Shown here piece by piece: positions 46,699 through 56,036 of a DNA stretch of 64,000 nucleotides. Source of the stretch: Rickettsiales bacterium. GTDB taxonomy: Bacteria > Pseudomonadota > Alphaproteobacteria > Rickettsiales > Deianiraeaceae. A program made the translations under genes and the position numbers. Within the stretch, counting starts at the first letter, position 1. The number at the start of each line of letters is the position of its first letter. The notes under the pieces are model-generated. The model saw nothing but the letters and a program-made list of their open reading frames with translations. It was not told the DNA's origin and ran no database searches. Location of the stretch: contig JAFSXM010000020.1 of NCBI GenBank assembly GCA_017444095.1, positions 62,001 to 126,000 of the forward strand, written 5' to 3'.

Positions 46699-47655
46699 AT
46701 GTTGTTAATTCTATCTTGGATAGCGATGACTGGTATGTTTAGTTCCAGTTTTTATGCTTTTTCTTATGTGGCAAAATTTGATATGCCTGTCGATTTTATG
46801 ATGTTTTATAGAATGATGATAGCTTGTTTAGTGATATTTTTTATCATTCGTTTAAAAAAACAAAGATTTTTGATAAAAAAAAGCGAGGTTTTACTTTCTG
46901 TATTGGTTTCAGTTAGTCAGTTAAATGTATATTTAAGTGGTTATGCGACAAAATATATTATATCAGGATTAGTTCCTTGCATTACATTATCGCAAATTTT
47001 CGTAGCTGAACTACTGGTTTCTATTTATGAAAAAAGACGAATGAGTGGAAAGGTTATTTTAAGTGGTGTAATAGGTTTAATTGGTGTGTTTATGCTATGT
47101 AATCAACAACTCAAAGGCATTGAAAAAGCTGACACGATTAAAACTTTGATGGGAATAGGGTTGGCCTTTTTATCAACTTTTGCATCTGCACTTGGAAATT
47201 TAATATATGAAAAAGGTGGAAAACCAATTCGTGAAATGCCAAGAACAACTTTTTTATTTTATAATTGTTTTTTTGCAGGTATTGCTTTTTTACTGATTGG
47301 GTTAATTTTTAGACCAACACATATGCTATTTAATAGCAACATATTGCTGGATAAAAAATATATGTCTACTTTATGTTATTTAGCTTTTGGCCCTACAACA
47401 ATAGCATTGTTTGCGATGTATTATATTATTGAAAAGCAAGGTGCAGTGAAGACTACTTATGTAAATTTTATACTACCTATTGTTGCAATGATAATAAGTA
47501 CCGTACTTGAAGGTTTTAGGTGGAACACAATGGCAGTTATTGGTATGTTGCTGTTAATGGGGAGTGTTTGGATTGGTATTAGACCGAATAAAATTTCAAA
47601 GAACAAAATACCATTTGGTAAACTTATTTCTGTAAAAAAGCTACAAGAAAAGTAA
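46699..47655 (+). CDS. EamA/DMT family transporter
   Basis: 318 aa with about ten membrane helices in two EamA repeats (first: FSSSFYAFSYVAKFDMPVDF; second: YIIEKQGAVKTTYVNFILPI). It is an inner-membrane metabolite carrier or exporter of unknown substrate. The C-terminal end is basic (KISKNKIPFGKLISVKKLQ). A dicarboxylate/glutamate symporter gene starts 42 bases downstream, so the two transport genes may be co-transcribed. Second member of this family in the window (see 17605-18558), with little obvious identity between the two. Confidence 0.87.
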   Translation: MLLILSWIAMTGMFSSSFYAFSYVAKFDMPVDFMMFYRMMIACLVIFFIIRLKKQRFLIKKSEVLLSVLVSVSQLNVYLSGYATKYIISGLVPCITLSQIFVAELLVSIYEKRRMSGKVILSGVIGLIGVFMLCNQQLKGIEKADTIKTLMGIGLAFLSTFASALGNLIYEKGGKPIREMPRTTFLFYNCFFAGIAFLLIGLIFRPTHMLFNSNILLDKKYMSTLCYLAFGPTTIALFAMYYIIEKQGAVKTTYVNFILPIVAMIISTVLEGFRWNTMAVIGMLLLMGSVWIGIRPNKISKNKIPFGKLISVKKLQEK

Positions 47656-47697
47656 AATAATTGAAATTAAAAAATCTTTACTTCTTTTATATCCTGT

Positions 47698-49068
47698 ATG
47701 GAAATGCATTTTTTTAAAAAACATAACAACAAAATTATATTTTTGCTTTCAAAAATAAATCCATTTAATTTTTTTCACTTATCATTAAGTATACAAATTG
47801 TTTTTAGTATAATTATCGGTGTTTCATTAGGTATAGTTTTAAGATATTTTCCGGATTTATTTTCTTGTCTTGGCTTAAAAGCAACAAGTTTTCAACATCT
47901 TGGTAATTTATTTATAAAGATGGTGAAGATGATTGCAATGCCGTTAATATTTGCCTGTATTATGCAGTCTGTAATTTCTTTATGTCGTAAGGCATCAACA
48001 GGTAAAACAACAATGCTAACGATTGTTGTGTTTGTTTTTATGACACTGATATGTATTTCAAGCGGGTTGGTATTTGCATTGTTTTTTCAGCCAGGTGCCA
48101 ATGCAACTTTTGATAAAACAAGTATATTGTCTCAATATAGCGAACAGGGTGTAGCATTATCCGGAGCGAGTAAAGCCAACCAACTTGGAATTGCAGAATT
48201 TTTGTTTAATATTGTTCCAAGTAATATTTTTGTTTCCTTTACTCAAAGTAATTTTTTACAAATTATCTTTTTTGCAATTATGTTTTCCATTGGAATTGCC
48301 AAAGTTGATAAAAAAGGCAATATTTATCACGGCATAAAAACTCTCGCAAGTGTGTGTATGGAGGTCGTGCAGATTGTTATGAAATTTGCACCTTTTGGAA
48401 CTTTTGGTATCTCAACTTGGCTTGTTGCAACACAAAATATTGTTCTATTAAAATCACTTGGCAAACTGATTTGTGTTGATTGGTTGTGTGCTTTATTCAT
48501 AATATATGTAATCTATTCTTTGATAACAATAGTTATTTTAAGACTAAATCCAATTCATTTGTGGAAAAAGTTATTTTCTACACAACTTATGGCCTTTCTT
48601 ACCGCAAGTTCCGCTTCCGTGTTACCACTTGGTATGAAAGTCGCACAAGAAAAATTAGGTGTTAGTGAGGAAAAAACAAATTTTGTAGCTCCATTTAGCG
48701 CCGCTATAAATTCAAGTGGTGGTGGAATGTATTTTGCCATGATGACTATTTTTATGGCACAATTATTTGACATTGATTTAACGACACAGCAATATACAAC
48801 ATTGTTTATAATGTGTGCTTTGTGTGATTTAGGTGTTGCTCCTGTTCCAAGCGGGTCTTTGATTATGCTTGGTAATGTCTTTATTGCCGTTGGAATTCCT
48901 CTTGAAGCCCTTGGTATAGCTTTTGCAGTTGATAGAATATTGGATATGGCCAGAACATTATTAAATTTTACTGGTGATATTTACTCGGCTGTTGTTGTTG
49001 ATAAGTTAAGTGGAACTATGAATGTTGACACATATAAACGAGAAAGAAAGAGGTTTATATTTTTTTAA
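47698..49068 (+). CDS. DAACS-family Na+ (or H+)/dicarboxylate-glutamate symporter
   Basis: 456 aa with about eight membrane helices and two re-entrant hairpins. Family markers: FIKMVKMIAMPLIFACIM near residue 75-95, TASSASVLPLGMKVAQEKLG (hairpin 1, serine-rich), APFSAAINSSGGGMYFAMMT at the position of the NMDGT motif, and VDRILDMARTLLNFTGDIYS at the C-terminus. The canonical NMDGT reads NSSGG here, suggesting altered ion or substrate preference. The conserved Asp/Arg of helix 8 (VDRILDMART) is kept. In an intracellular bacterium it would import host C4-dicarboxylates or glutamate as carbon source. Confidence 0.9.
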   Translation: MEMHFFKKHNNKIIFLLSKINPFNFFHLSLSIQIVFSIIIGVSLGIVLRYFPDLFSCLGLKATSFQHLGNLFIKMVKMIAMPLIFACIMQSVISLCRKASTGKTTMLTIVVFVFMTLICISSGLVFALFFQPGANATFDKTSILSQYSEQGVALSGASKANQLGIAEFLFNIVPSNIFVSFTQSNFLQIIFFAIMFSIGIAKVDKKGNIYHGIKTLASVCMEVVQIVMKFAPFGTFGISTWLVATQNIVLLKSLGKLICVDWLCALFIIYVIYSLITIVILRLNPIHLWKKLFSTQLMAFLTASSASVLPLGMKVAQEKLGVSEEKTNFVAPFSAAINSSGGGMYFAMMTIFMAQLFDIDLTTQQYTTLFIMCALCDLGVAPVPSGSLIMLGNVFIAVGIPLEALGIAFAVDRILDMARTLLNFTGDIYSAVVVDKLSGTMNVDTYKRERKRFIFF

Positions 49069-49080
49069 CATTACAAAAAT

Positions 49081-50244
49081 ATGGCAACTTGGAATAAAAA
49101 CAAGATTAAAGTTATTAGTTTTGTAATTGGTGCTGTATTTGGCTGTTTCTTGTCGTTTATTTTCGGTATTTTCTTCATCAAGAATCAATACCAATATTTT
49201 ACTGATAGCAACAATGCAATAATGGAAAATGGTTTTTGCTATTATCAACCAATTAAAAAGTATGATATCACATATGATTTATTAAATGAGCAATCATTAT
49301 CACAACAATGCGGAGGGCAAAGTCGTGTGGATGTTGGTGCTTTTCAAGATACTGATGTTCAAGAAAAAGTAATTGCAAAGGTTTACAATGATGTTAAAAA
49401 TATAAAATCAATTCAATCCGATGATAATGATATATGGGTTACTTCCGATATTCATGGTGATGTTAAAATGTTATTACAAGGTTTATTGCTATCTGGGCTA
49501 ATAAAATGGGATGGTTCATTAAAAAGAGAATATTATCAGGCTTATAGAAATAGAATATTAGAAGTTGTTTATCCAGATGTTGAAATAAATAAAAACTTTA
49601 AGGGTATTTACATAAATCTTGGTGATATTGTTAATAAAAATGCTTTTGGAATAACAAGCCTATATTTATTACACGATATTTACGAAAAAACAAAACAACA
49701 GCATGGGACAAACGATGTTATCAAAATCATAGCAGGAAATCATGAATATTATGATTTACAACCACAAGCCATTAGTGCCTATAAAGAAACTTTATTAAAA
49801 TTTGCAGATATGTTTGATGTGTTTTATGAAAAAGATGGATTATCATTTACACATGCACCAATTACAGCAGGGTTAAAACCAAAAAACAAGAAAGATGCAG
49901 AATATTTAAAAACTCTACTTGTTAAAGACGATGAGAATTTTAGACTAAAACACCTGCTTTATGGATATGAGGGTGTCGGGGATTTTCCAACATATAAGTC
50001 GCCGGAAAAACCAGAATTGATTTTATCAAGAAATGTATCAGGACATACTCATGGCAATGTTGATTTTGGGTATAATAAAAGAAAAGATGTATTAAATATC
50101 GCAACGGATAGATTTTCAAAAGATGTTTTAAAAAGAGGCATTATTTTTAGAATAAACACAAAAGAGAGGAGTGTGTATTCTTACAAACTGTCAAGTGATG
50201 GTAATGTAATAGAGCATCGTTTTGGCAAAAATTTATTTGCATAA
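49081..50244 (+). CDS. membrane-anchored calcineurin-like metallophosphoesterase
   Basis: 387 aa. One N-terminal membrane helix (about 11-33) is followed by a metallophosphoesterase domain with its full metal-binding set: DIHGD (TSDIHGDVKML), GDIVN (NLGDIVNKNA), GNHEY (IAGNHEYYDL), a His in SFTHAP, and GHTHG (SGHTHGNVDFGY). The spacing resembles PPP-type protein phosphatases and their bacterial relatives (GNHE rather than GNHD). The catalytic domain is predicted to face the periplasm. The substrate is unknown; protein phosphate or nucleotides are possible. It starts 12 bases after the symporter gene and may share its transcript. Confidence 0.88.
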   Translation: MATWNKNKIKVISFVIGAVFGCFLSFIFGIFFIKNQYQYFTDSNNAIMENGFCYYQPIKKYDITYDLLNEQSLSQQCGGQSRVDVGAFQDTDVQEKVIAKVYNDVKNIKSIQSDDNDIWVTSDIHGDVKMLLQGLLLSGLIKWDGSLKREYYQAYRNRILEVVYPDVEINKNFKGIYINLGDIVNKNAFGITSLYLLHDIYEKTKQQHGTNDVIKIIAGNHEYYDLQPQAISAYKETLLKFADMFDVFYEKDGLSFTHAPITAGLKPKNKKDAEYLKTLLVKDDENFRLKHLLYGYEGVGDFPTYKSPEKPELILSRNVSGHTHGNVDFGYNKRKDVLNIATDRFSKDVLKRGIIFRINTKERSVYSYKLSSDGNVIEHRFGKNLFA

Positions 50245-50252
50245 TTTTTGTA

Positions 50253-51350
50253 TTAAAAATCACAATCACAATAATTGCAAATGTTAAAGTTAGTTGGCAA
50301 TTCAAATGTTGGTTGCCTGTTGTTCGTGTTTGTTTGTGCCTTCTGTAAATCTTTAATTCTCCAACTACGATGACCTTCGTCTGTAAATTGTTTTGTAAAA
50401 TTATTAACACAAATGTTCTTTTTGCTTATTACCCTAAACATTGATATTGATGAAGTATTGGTTAAGTAATTAATGATTATGTCTTCTATTGTATTATTTC
50501 TATCGTCTCTTGAGTTGACGAAAAGTATCCCATTTTCCTTATCTTTTTTTGATTTACCGATACCATTCATATTATCGCAACATACAAAAGAATGCTCTAT
50601 TATTTTTTTCTCTGTGTTTATATTTGTTGAAGTATTTTCAATATTTTCATTTTTTATAACATCCAGATCGCGATATAACATACAAAAATCGTCTTCTTTA
50701 AGAAGTGTTTGTTCTTTTTCCGGATTATTTTCTTTTGCTATTTTCTTCAATGTTTGTGTGTGCAGTAATAACAGCATCCTCATGCAATCGACGAGATTTC
50801 CAATACTTTCTCGTGTTAAATTTCCATTAAATATCTTTTGTTTCTGATTTTTCATTATAATGCTATCAATATGCTTTATGAAATCAGATTGTTTTACTTC
50901 TTGATTGCCTTTCTTGAATGTTAATTCATTTTTACTGATGTTTTCGATATACTTTTCATAATCAACAAGATAACAATTTGGAATATTTTTAACTATATTT
51001 TTCATCTTTTGTTCTTCTTCGTTATTCATCATTTTACTATCGTAGACAAATATGCAGGCTTCACCATTTTGCTCCATTTTTTTACACTCTCCTTGTAAAG
51101 TTGCTACATAATCAACATATGCAAAATCATAACTACTATTTTCAATGCCGTTATTGCAATAAGTTGGTTTTCCTGTTTTGTTTTTCCACAATACTTTCTT
51201 ATCGTTCGGTAATGCACCACCAATCCACATCATTAAATTTGTAGTTCCATTTGGGACGAGATAATTTTTAGTTTCTGTATATTTAGTTTTTTTTTGTAAT
51301 TCTTCCTTCTGCTTATCTATGCTTTTCTTTTCTTCATTTTTGCTTTTCAT
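50253..51350 (-). CDS. candidate TcdA/TcdB-type glycosyltransferase effector
   Basis: 365 aa from the ATG at 51348-51350 (MKSKNEEKK). Features of the toxin-type DXD glycosyltransferase fold: MMWIGGALP at residues 40-48, resembling the IHFVWIGG opening strand; a helix with VDCMRMLLLLHT at the place of the family's SDxxR element; and YRDLDV with Asp228 and Asp230 as the DXD metal site. Clostridial toxins of this fold glucosylate host Rho GTPases. Overall similarity is weak and I could not run a search. The protein ends NICNYCDCDF, three cysteines in the last eight residues, like other orphans here. There is no signal peptide. It is divergent from mnmG. Confidence 0.6.
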   Translation of the reverse strand: MKSKNEEKKSIDKQKEELQKKTKYTETKNYLVPNGTTNLMMWIGGALPNDKKVLWKNKTGKPTYCNNGIENSSYDFAYVDYVATLQGECKKMEQNGEACIFVYDSKMMNNEEEQKMKNIVKNIPNCYLVDYEKYIENISKNELTFKKGNQEVKQSDFIKHIDSIIMKNQKQKIFNGNLTRESIGNLVDCMRMLLLLHTQTLKKIAKENNPEKEQTLLKEDDFCMLYRDLDVIKNENIENTSTNINTEKKIIEHSFVCCDNMNGIGKSKKDKENGILFVNSRDDRNNTIEDIIINYLTNTSSISMFRVISKKNICVNNFTKQFTDEGHRSWRIKDLQKAQTNTNNRQPTFELPTNFNICNYCDCDF

Positions 51351-51416
51351 AATATAGTTATATTTAAATATAAACAAAAATAAAGCAACTATTGACAATC
51401 AAAATATAACAAAGAA

Positions 51417-53312
51417 ATGCGAAATGTGTTTATAAAAACAGATGAATTAAATAGTTGTTATGATGTTGTTGTTATAGGCGGTGGCAATGCAGGTATTGAA
51501 GCATCAACTGCATCTGCAAGAATTGGAGCAAAAACTTTATTGATAACTTTTTCATATAAAAATCTTGGCACATTGTCTTGCAATCCTTCTATTGGTGGGA
51601 TTGGTAAGGGTGCGGTTGTTAGAGAAATTGATGCATTAGATGGTATAATGGCAAGAGCAACAGATTTGGCGAGTATAAACAGAAAAAATATTAATGCAAG
51701 TAAAGGTCCTGCTGTGTGGGGGCCAAGACATCAAATTGACAGAGATTTATACCGCTCTGCAATGCAAGAATTATTGCAGGATTATGAAAATCTTGATGTT
51801 GTTGAAAACCAAGTTGTGAAGTTGATAATTGATGATGCAAATGGCAAAAAAAAAGTTTGCGGAGTTGAACTTGAAAATGGAGATGTTATAAAAAGCAAGG
51901 CAATAGTAATAACAACTGGAACTTTTTTGAATGGAAAAACAATTTGTGGCGAAGAAAGAGTTAATGCAGGCAGAATTCACGAGCCACCTTCAATAGATTT
52001 GGCCAATTACTTACACACTCTTGGACTTGAAATGACAAGATTAAAAACAGGCACTCCTTGTCGTCTTGATAAAAATACAATCAATTATGATGGGTTGGAA
52101 ATTCAAGCAAGCGACACAACAACACTTCCAATGTCATATCTTGATAGTGAAATAAAGGTTCAACAACTTGATTGCTATATTACTTATACAAATGATGCAG
52201 GCCATAAAGTAATAAGAGATGGTTGGGATAGAATACCGGCTGTAAATGGCGATATTAAATATAATGGTCCAAGATATTGTCCATCTATTGAGACGAAGTT
52301 GCAAAGGTTTAACCATCCAAGACATCAGGTTTTTCTTGAACCAGAAGGTTTGACGAGCAACCTTGTTTATCCAAATGGTATTTCAACTTCAATGCCGAAA
52401 GATATGCAGGATGCTTTTATACATACTATAAAAGGTCTTGAAAATGCAAAGATAATGCAGTATGGTTATGCAATTGAATATGACCTTGTTGACCCACGAG
52501 AAGTAAAACAAACACTTGAAGCAAAGAAAATTGAAGGATTATTTTTAGCTGGACAAATCATTGGCACAACAGGATATGAAGAGGCAGGAGGGCTTGGTTG
52601 TGTTGCTGGCATAAATGCAGGACTTTTTGCAGGTTTTGGTAGAAATAAAGAATTTATTTTATCAAGAGAACAAGCATATATTGGAGTGATGATTGATGAC
52701 ATAACTACACTTGGTGTTGGGGCGGAACCATATAGGTTATTTACATCAAGAAGTGAGTATCGATTGGCTTGCAGAGCGGACAATGCTGATTTTAGATTAA
52801 CAGAATTATGTTATCAAATAGGATGTGTTAAAAGTGAAAGATGGCAAATATTTTCAAATTTAAAAAATGAAAGTGAAAAGATAAAAAGTGTGCTACTTGA
52901 TAAAAAACATAGTCCAAGTGAGTGGTTGAAATTAGGCATTGAAGTCAATAATGATGGGATTATTAGGAATGCATATGAACTTTTAAGTTATCCAAAAATG
53001 AATACTGAAAAAGTTTTTGAGTTGTGCGGTTTTGAAAAAAATGATATTTCAAGAAGGGCAAAAGAACACATTTTGTTTGATGCAATGTATGAGAAATATA
53101 TTGTTAGACAGCAGAGTAATATTGAAGAAATGAAACAAAATCAGGATATAAAAATACCTGCCGATTTTGATTATAGGGATTTAAAATCGCTTTCAAATGA
53201 GGAGGTTGAAAAACTTGAAAAAACAAGACCAGAAACTATACATCAGGCAAGCAGAATTTCAGGGATAACTCCGACAAGTGTTCTAGCGATTTTGGAGAAA
53301 ATTAGAAAATAA
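51417..53312 (+). CDS. mnmG: tRNA uridine-5-carboxymethylaminomethyl modification enzyme MnmG
   Basis: 631 aa FAD enzyme that, with MnmE, modifies U34 of tRNAs reading split codon boxes. The dinucleotide fold VVIGGGNAGIEASTASARIG is at about residues 18-37. Family segments include CNPSIGGIGKGAVVREIDAL, INASKGPAVWGPRHQIDR, TGTFLNGKTICGEE, RLKTGTPCRLD and the C-terminal SRISGITPTSVLAILE. Length is normal. The start overlaps no Shine-Dalgarno sequence and lies 66 bases from the divergent glycosyltransferase-like gene. Confidence 0.97.
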   Translation: MRNVFIKTDELNSCYDVVVIGGGNAGIEASTASARIGAKTLLITFSYKNLGTLSCNPSIGGIGKGAVVREIDALDGIMARATDLASINRKNINASKGPAVWGPRHQIDRDLYRSAMQELLQDYENLDVVENQVVKLIIDDANGKKKVCGVELENGDVIKSKAIVITTGTFLNGKTICGEERVNAGRIHEPPSIDLANYLHTLGLEMTRLKTGTPCRLDKNTINYDGLEIQASDTTTLPMSYLDSEIKVQQLDCYITYTNDAGHKVIRDGWDRIPAVNGDIKYNGPRYCPSIETKLQRFNHPRHQVFLEPEGLTSNLVYPNGISTSMPKDMQDAFIHTIKGLENAKIMQYGYAIEYDLVDPREVKQTLEAKKIEGLFLAGQIIGTTGYEEAGGLGCVAGINAGLFAGFGRNKEFILSREQAYIGVMIDDITTLGVGAEPYRLFTSRSEYRLACRADNADFRLTELCYQIGCVKSERWQIFSNLKNESEKIKSVLLDKKHSPSEWLKLGIEVNNDGIIRNAYELLSYPKMNTEKVFELCGFEKNDISRRAKEHILFDAMYEKYIVRQQSNIEEMKQNQDIKIPADFDYRDLKSLSNEEVEKLEKTRPETIHQASRISGITPTSVLAILEKIRK

Positions 53313-53357
53313 TATTTCATCTTGTTTATAAAAAAAACATAACAATATTCTTGATGT

Positions 53358-53873
53358 ATGGTGGTAGACGAATATAGACAAAATGTTGGTATTGTGGTAA
53401 TAAAGCAAAAACTTATTTTTGCTGGTTTTAGAATCGATATGCCGGTGGGTTGCAAGACTGGGTGGCAAATTCCACAAGGAGGTATTGATAAGAAAGAAAA
53501 TGTTTTGGAGTCCGGATATAGAGAACTTTATGAAGAAACTGGCATAAAAAAAGAGAAAGTTAAACTAATAAAAATTTTACCACAAACTTTTAAGTATGAT
53601 TTCACACCAGAGGCTTTGGAGAAAATGAAAGAACGAAATAAAATAATAAATTATACCGGACCTTTTTACAGAGGTCAGGAACAGCATTTTATAATTTTTG
53701 AATTTCTGGGTGAAGATAGTGATGTTAATTTAAAACCGACGGAAGAGCCACAAGAATTTAGTAAATTTGATTGGAAAACAGCAGATTTTTTAATTGAAAA
53801 TGTTTATAAAATGAAATACGAGATTTATAAAAAAGTTTTCACCATATTAAAAGTGGAAAATATTGTGAAATGA
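53358..53873 (+). CDS. rppH: Nudix hydrolase, RNA pyrophosphohydrolase RppH
   Basis: 171 aa. The Nudix box begins at GGIDKKENVLESGYRELYEE and continues TGI, fitting Gx5Ex7REUxEExGU. The N-terminal YRQNVGIVVIKQKLIFAG and GWQIPQGGI are typical of RppH/Ap4A-type enzymes. It removes pyrophosphate from 5' triphosphate mRNA ends and so triggers decay. Length fits alphaproteobacterial RppH (about 160-175 aa). It follows mnmG by 45 bases and is convergent with dprA. Confidence 0.92.
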   Translation: MVVDEYRQNVGIVVIKQKLIFAGFRIDMPVGCKTGWQIPQGGIDKKENVLESGYRELYEETGIKKEKVKLIKILPQTFKYDFTPEALEKMKERNKIINYTGPFYRGQEQHFIIFEFLGEDSDVNLKPTEEPQEFSKFDWKTADFLIENVYKMKYEIYKKVFTILKVENIVK

Positions 53874-53893
53874 TGTTAAAAAAATGATTATCC

Positions 53894-54982
53894 TTAACAC
53901 GATTTCTTGCTATCGATTAGTTTTTCTAATAGAAATTGTTTAATATTTTTATCGCTAAAATTTGTATTTTTTTTACATATTGATAATGCTTTGGAAAAAT
54001 TATTTTCACTAACCTTTTGTATGCCGGCCGACATAATTATGTCAGGCAATTCTTTTTTTGCAATTTCAAAATCATCGATAATATCGTCGTCCAGCTTATT
54101 TTGATAAAGATGTTGTAAAGTTTGAGTGTTATTGGTGATTTTATTTTCGTCTTGTTTTTTTAAACAATCCATCATTAACTGATATCTAAATTTTTCTATA
54201 TCTTCAATTTGAGTTGCTATTCTTGATTGTAAAAGATATACATTTCCTGCATTTTCACCGCAAGGGTTGATTGTGTAAATATGCTTTGCAAATTCTCGTG
54301 CATACTTTGCTGAAATCATTGTTCCGGAAATTTTTTTTCTTGCTCGCAAAATAATCGTAGAGTTTGACATACCAACCATTATTCTATTTCTTTTGGCAAA
54401 ATTTAGCTTATTTGGTGTTTGATGAAAAGCATATTCGCTTACAATAATACCTTGATTTGCGATAATTTTATCCATCAATAACTGATGTTCTTTTGGATAG
54501 CACATATGTAGTCCGTGTGCCATGACTGCGATTGTGCCGTGTTTAACACTTTGAATATGAGCAACACAATCTGTTCCTCTTGCAAGCCCAGATACTACTG
54601 CTAAACCGCAATCACATATTGCACCTATTATAGCTCTTATGCTTGAAAAATCTTCAATATCAGGCTCTCTTGTGCCGGCAACTGCTACGATATTTTTTTT
54701 AAAAATTTGTTTACTTCCTTTAACAGACAAAACAATTGGTGCAGATGGTATTTGTTTTAATTCTTGCGGGTAAAAGTTATCGTTGATCGTAATAAACTCG
54801 CAGTTATTCTTAATTGTATCTGCATATTCATTTAAAACCTCATCTTTTGTTGGAACTCTAATGGATATTTTATCTAAAACCTTCTTGCATTCAATAAAAT
54901 CATCTGTATAAACATCAAAAAGTGCTTTTTTCACAATCTCATTTAAGCCACTTCTTGCAAGTATTAAATAATCCTCAATCAT
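53894..54982 (-). CDS. dprA: DNA-processing protein DprA
   Basis: 362 aa. The Rossmann-like core has VAGTREPDIEDFSSI, VVSGLARGTDCVAHIQSV, IAVMAHGLHMCYPKEHQLLM, GIIVSEYAFHQ and FAKRNRIMVGMSN, all DprA hallmarks. It binds incoming single-stranded DNA and loads RecA during transformation. A C-terminal winged helix is not obvious; instead the tail is Asn/Lys-rich and degenerate. Retention of DprA in a host-associated genome suggests DNA uptake or recombination still matters. The classical GSR opening reads GTR here. Confidence 0.93.
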   Translation of the reverse strand: MIEDYLILARSGLNEIVKKALFDVYTDDFIECKKVLDKISIRVPTKDEVLNEYADTIKNNCEFITINDNFYPQELKQIPSAPIVLSVKGSKQIFKKNIVAVAGTREPDIEDFSSIRAIIGAICDCGLAVVSGLARGTDCVAHIQSVKHGTIAVMAHGLHMCYPKEHQLLMDKIIANQGIIVSEYAFHQTPNKLNFAKRNRIMVGMSNSTIILRARKKISGTMISAKYAREFAKHIYTINPCGENAGNVYLLQSRIATQIEDIEKFRYQLMMDCLKKQDENKITNNTQTLQHLYQNKLDDDIIDDFEIAKKELPDIIMSAGIQKVSENNFSKALSICKKNTNFSDKNIKQFLLEKLIDSKKSC

Positions 54983-55025
54983 TTAATGAAATGCGACTTT
55001 TAATGAAAAACATAATATGTTATTG

Positions 55026-55949
55026 TCAAACATCTTTTTGAGTGTTTTTGTCGTATATTGAAGAAAGACAACTTGAGCAAAGATTACATATATTACATAA
55101 CCATGTGGTATTATTTCCGTTATTGTTTGATAAAATAGAGGATTTTTTTTCTAAAAAATCAGGTATTTGTATTGAACAATTTTGCAAATATGTTCTAATA
55201 TTTGGATGTTCATTTAACATTTGCACTTGTATATCTTTCAATACTTTGGTAATTGTGTCTATGTTGTTTATTCTATCGATACCATCGCTACATTCTTTTT
55301 TTATTATATCGTTAACGAGTAAACAACAATATTCTACTTCCGGCAATGTTAATACTTTTGTAAAGGTATGAAAAAAATATTCTATAATTTTCATATTTTC
55401 AGTTGGAATATTAGTGCACGATATGTTATAATCACATAGAACTGCCTTATCTCTGTTTATATAAATATTTATAGATTCGCCATCTAATGTAAGCTGACAC
55501 CAAAAGTTATTTATATTAGGTGTTTCTATATATACTTTTTTATATGCTTTATTTTTTGTGTCTATCGTATGCCTGATGTGGCCTTCAGAAGGATTGCTAA
55601 AACTCTTCCTTAAGAATGTCCGTGTTTTATCGCTTTCGTATGTTAGTATATATTTCTTGTTGTCCTTTTTGTTTAATGAAAGGCCGTAAGAATAATTTTC
55701 ATATGGTGGTAGTTGTGTTAGCGAGTTGTACGAACTGACATTATTAAGTTGACCTATCAATCTCAAAATCTCCGTTGTTATTATGTTTTTATAATCTTGA
55801 TCATTTTTTATGCTCTTTATCTTTAAATGCGGAAAGAGACTGTCCAACGATTCTAATGTATGTTCAGCTTCTGGAACATTGTTTTTTATCGAAATATTAG
55901 CAAACCACAAATTGTTAATAATGTCTTGAATGTTTGTAGTATTGTTCAT
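55026..55949 (-). CDS. orphan protein with C-terminal Cys string
   Basis: 307 aa from the ATG at 55947-55949 (MNNTTNIQDIINNLW); the frame stays open upstream only across a T15 tract and the antisense of tRNA-Arg. No family is recognised. The body is globular mixed alpha/beta (YSYGLSLNKKDNKKYILTYE; ESINIYINRDKAVLCDYNIS). Near the end it reads WLCNICNLCSSCLSSIY, four cysteines spaced CxxCxxCxxC, then a short polar tail. There is no signal peptide. It stands alone between dprA and tRNA-Arg. This is the clearest example of the terminal Cys cluster shared by eight orphans here; host S-acylation or metal binding are candidate roles. Confidence 0.7.
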   Translation of the reverse strand: MNNTTNIQDIINNLWFANISIKNNVPEAEHTLESLDSLFPHLKIKSIKNDQDYKNIITTEILRLIGQLNNVSSYNSLTQLPPYENYSYGLSLNKKDNKKYILTYESDKTRTFLRKSFSNPSEGHIRHTIDTKNKAYKKVYIETPNINNFWCQLTLDGESINIYINRDKAVLCDYNISCTNIPTENMKIIEYFFHTFTKVLTLPEVEYCCLLVNDIIKKECSDGIDRINNIDTITKVLKDIQVQMLNEHPNIRTYLQNCSIQIPDFLEKKSSILSNNNGNNTTWLCNICNLCSSCLSSIYDKNTQKDV

Positions 55950-55959
55950 AGTATTTTGT

Positions 55960-55991
55960 ATATTATTTTTTTTAACAAAAAAAAAAAAAAA
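55960..55991 (-). promoter_or_regulatory. T15 tract and -10-like box upstream of the Cys-string orphan
   Basis: On the minus strand T15 (55991-55977) is followed by gtt, an A8 run and TAATAT (55965-55960), which ends ten bases before the ATG. Spacing between tract and -10 is longer than in the other cases. Inference only. Confidence 0.3.
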
Positions 55992-55995
55992 CAAA

Positions 55996-56023
55996 TTATT
56001 GTTTTTTATAAAAAAATTATAAT
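55996..56023 (+). promoter_or_regulatory. probable promoter of tRNA-Arg
   Basis: A perfect TATAAT at 56018-56023 with TTATTG (55996-56001) 16 bases upstream. Initiation near 56030 would leave about seven bases before the tRNA 5' end at 56037. Confidence 0.45.
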
Positions 56024-56036
56024 AAAAAGTTATGAT

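Noticed and set aside
51392..51397. TTGACA as -35 of mnmG
   Set aside because: Only 19 bases separate it from the ATG, leaving no room for a -10 and initiation site.
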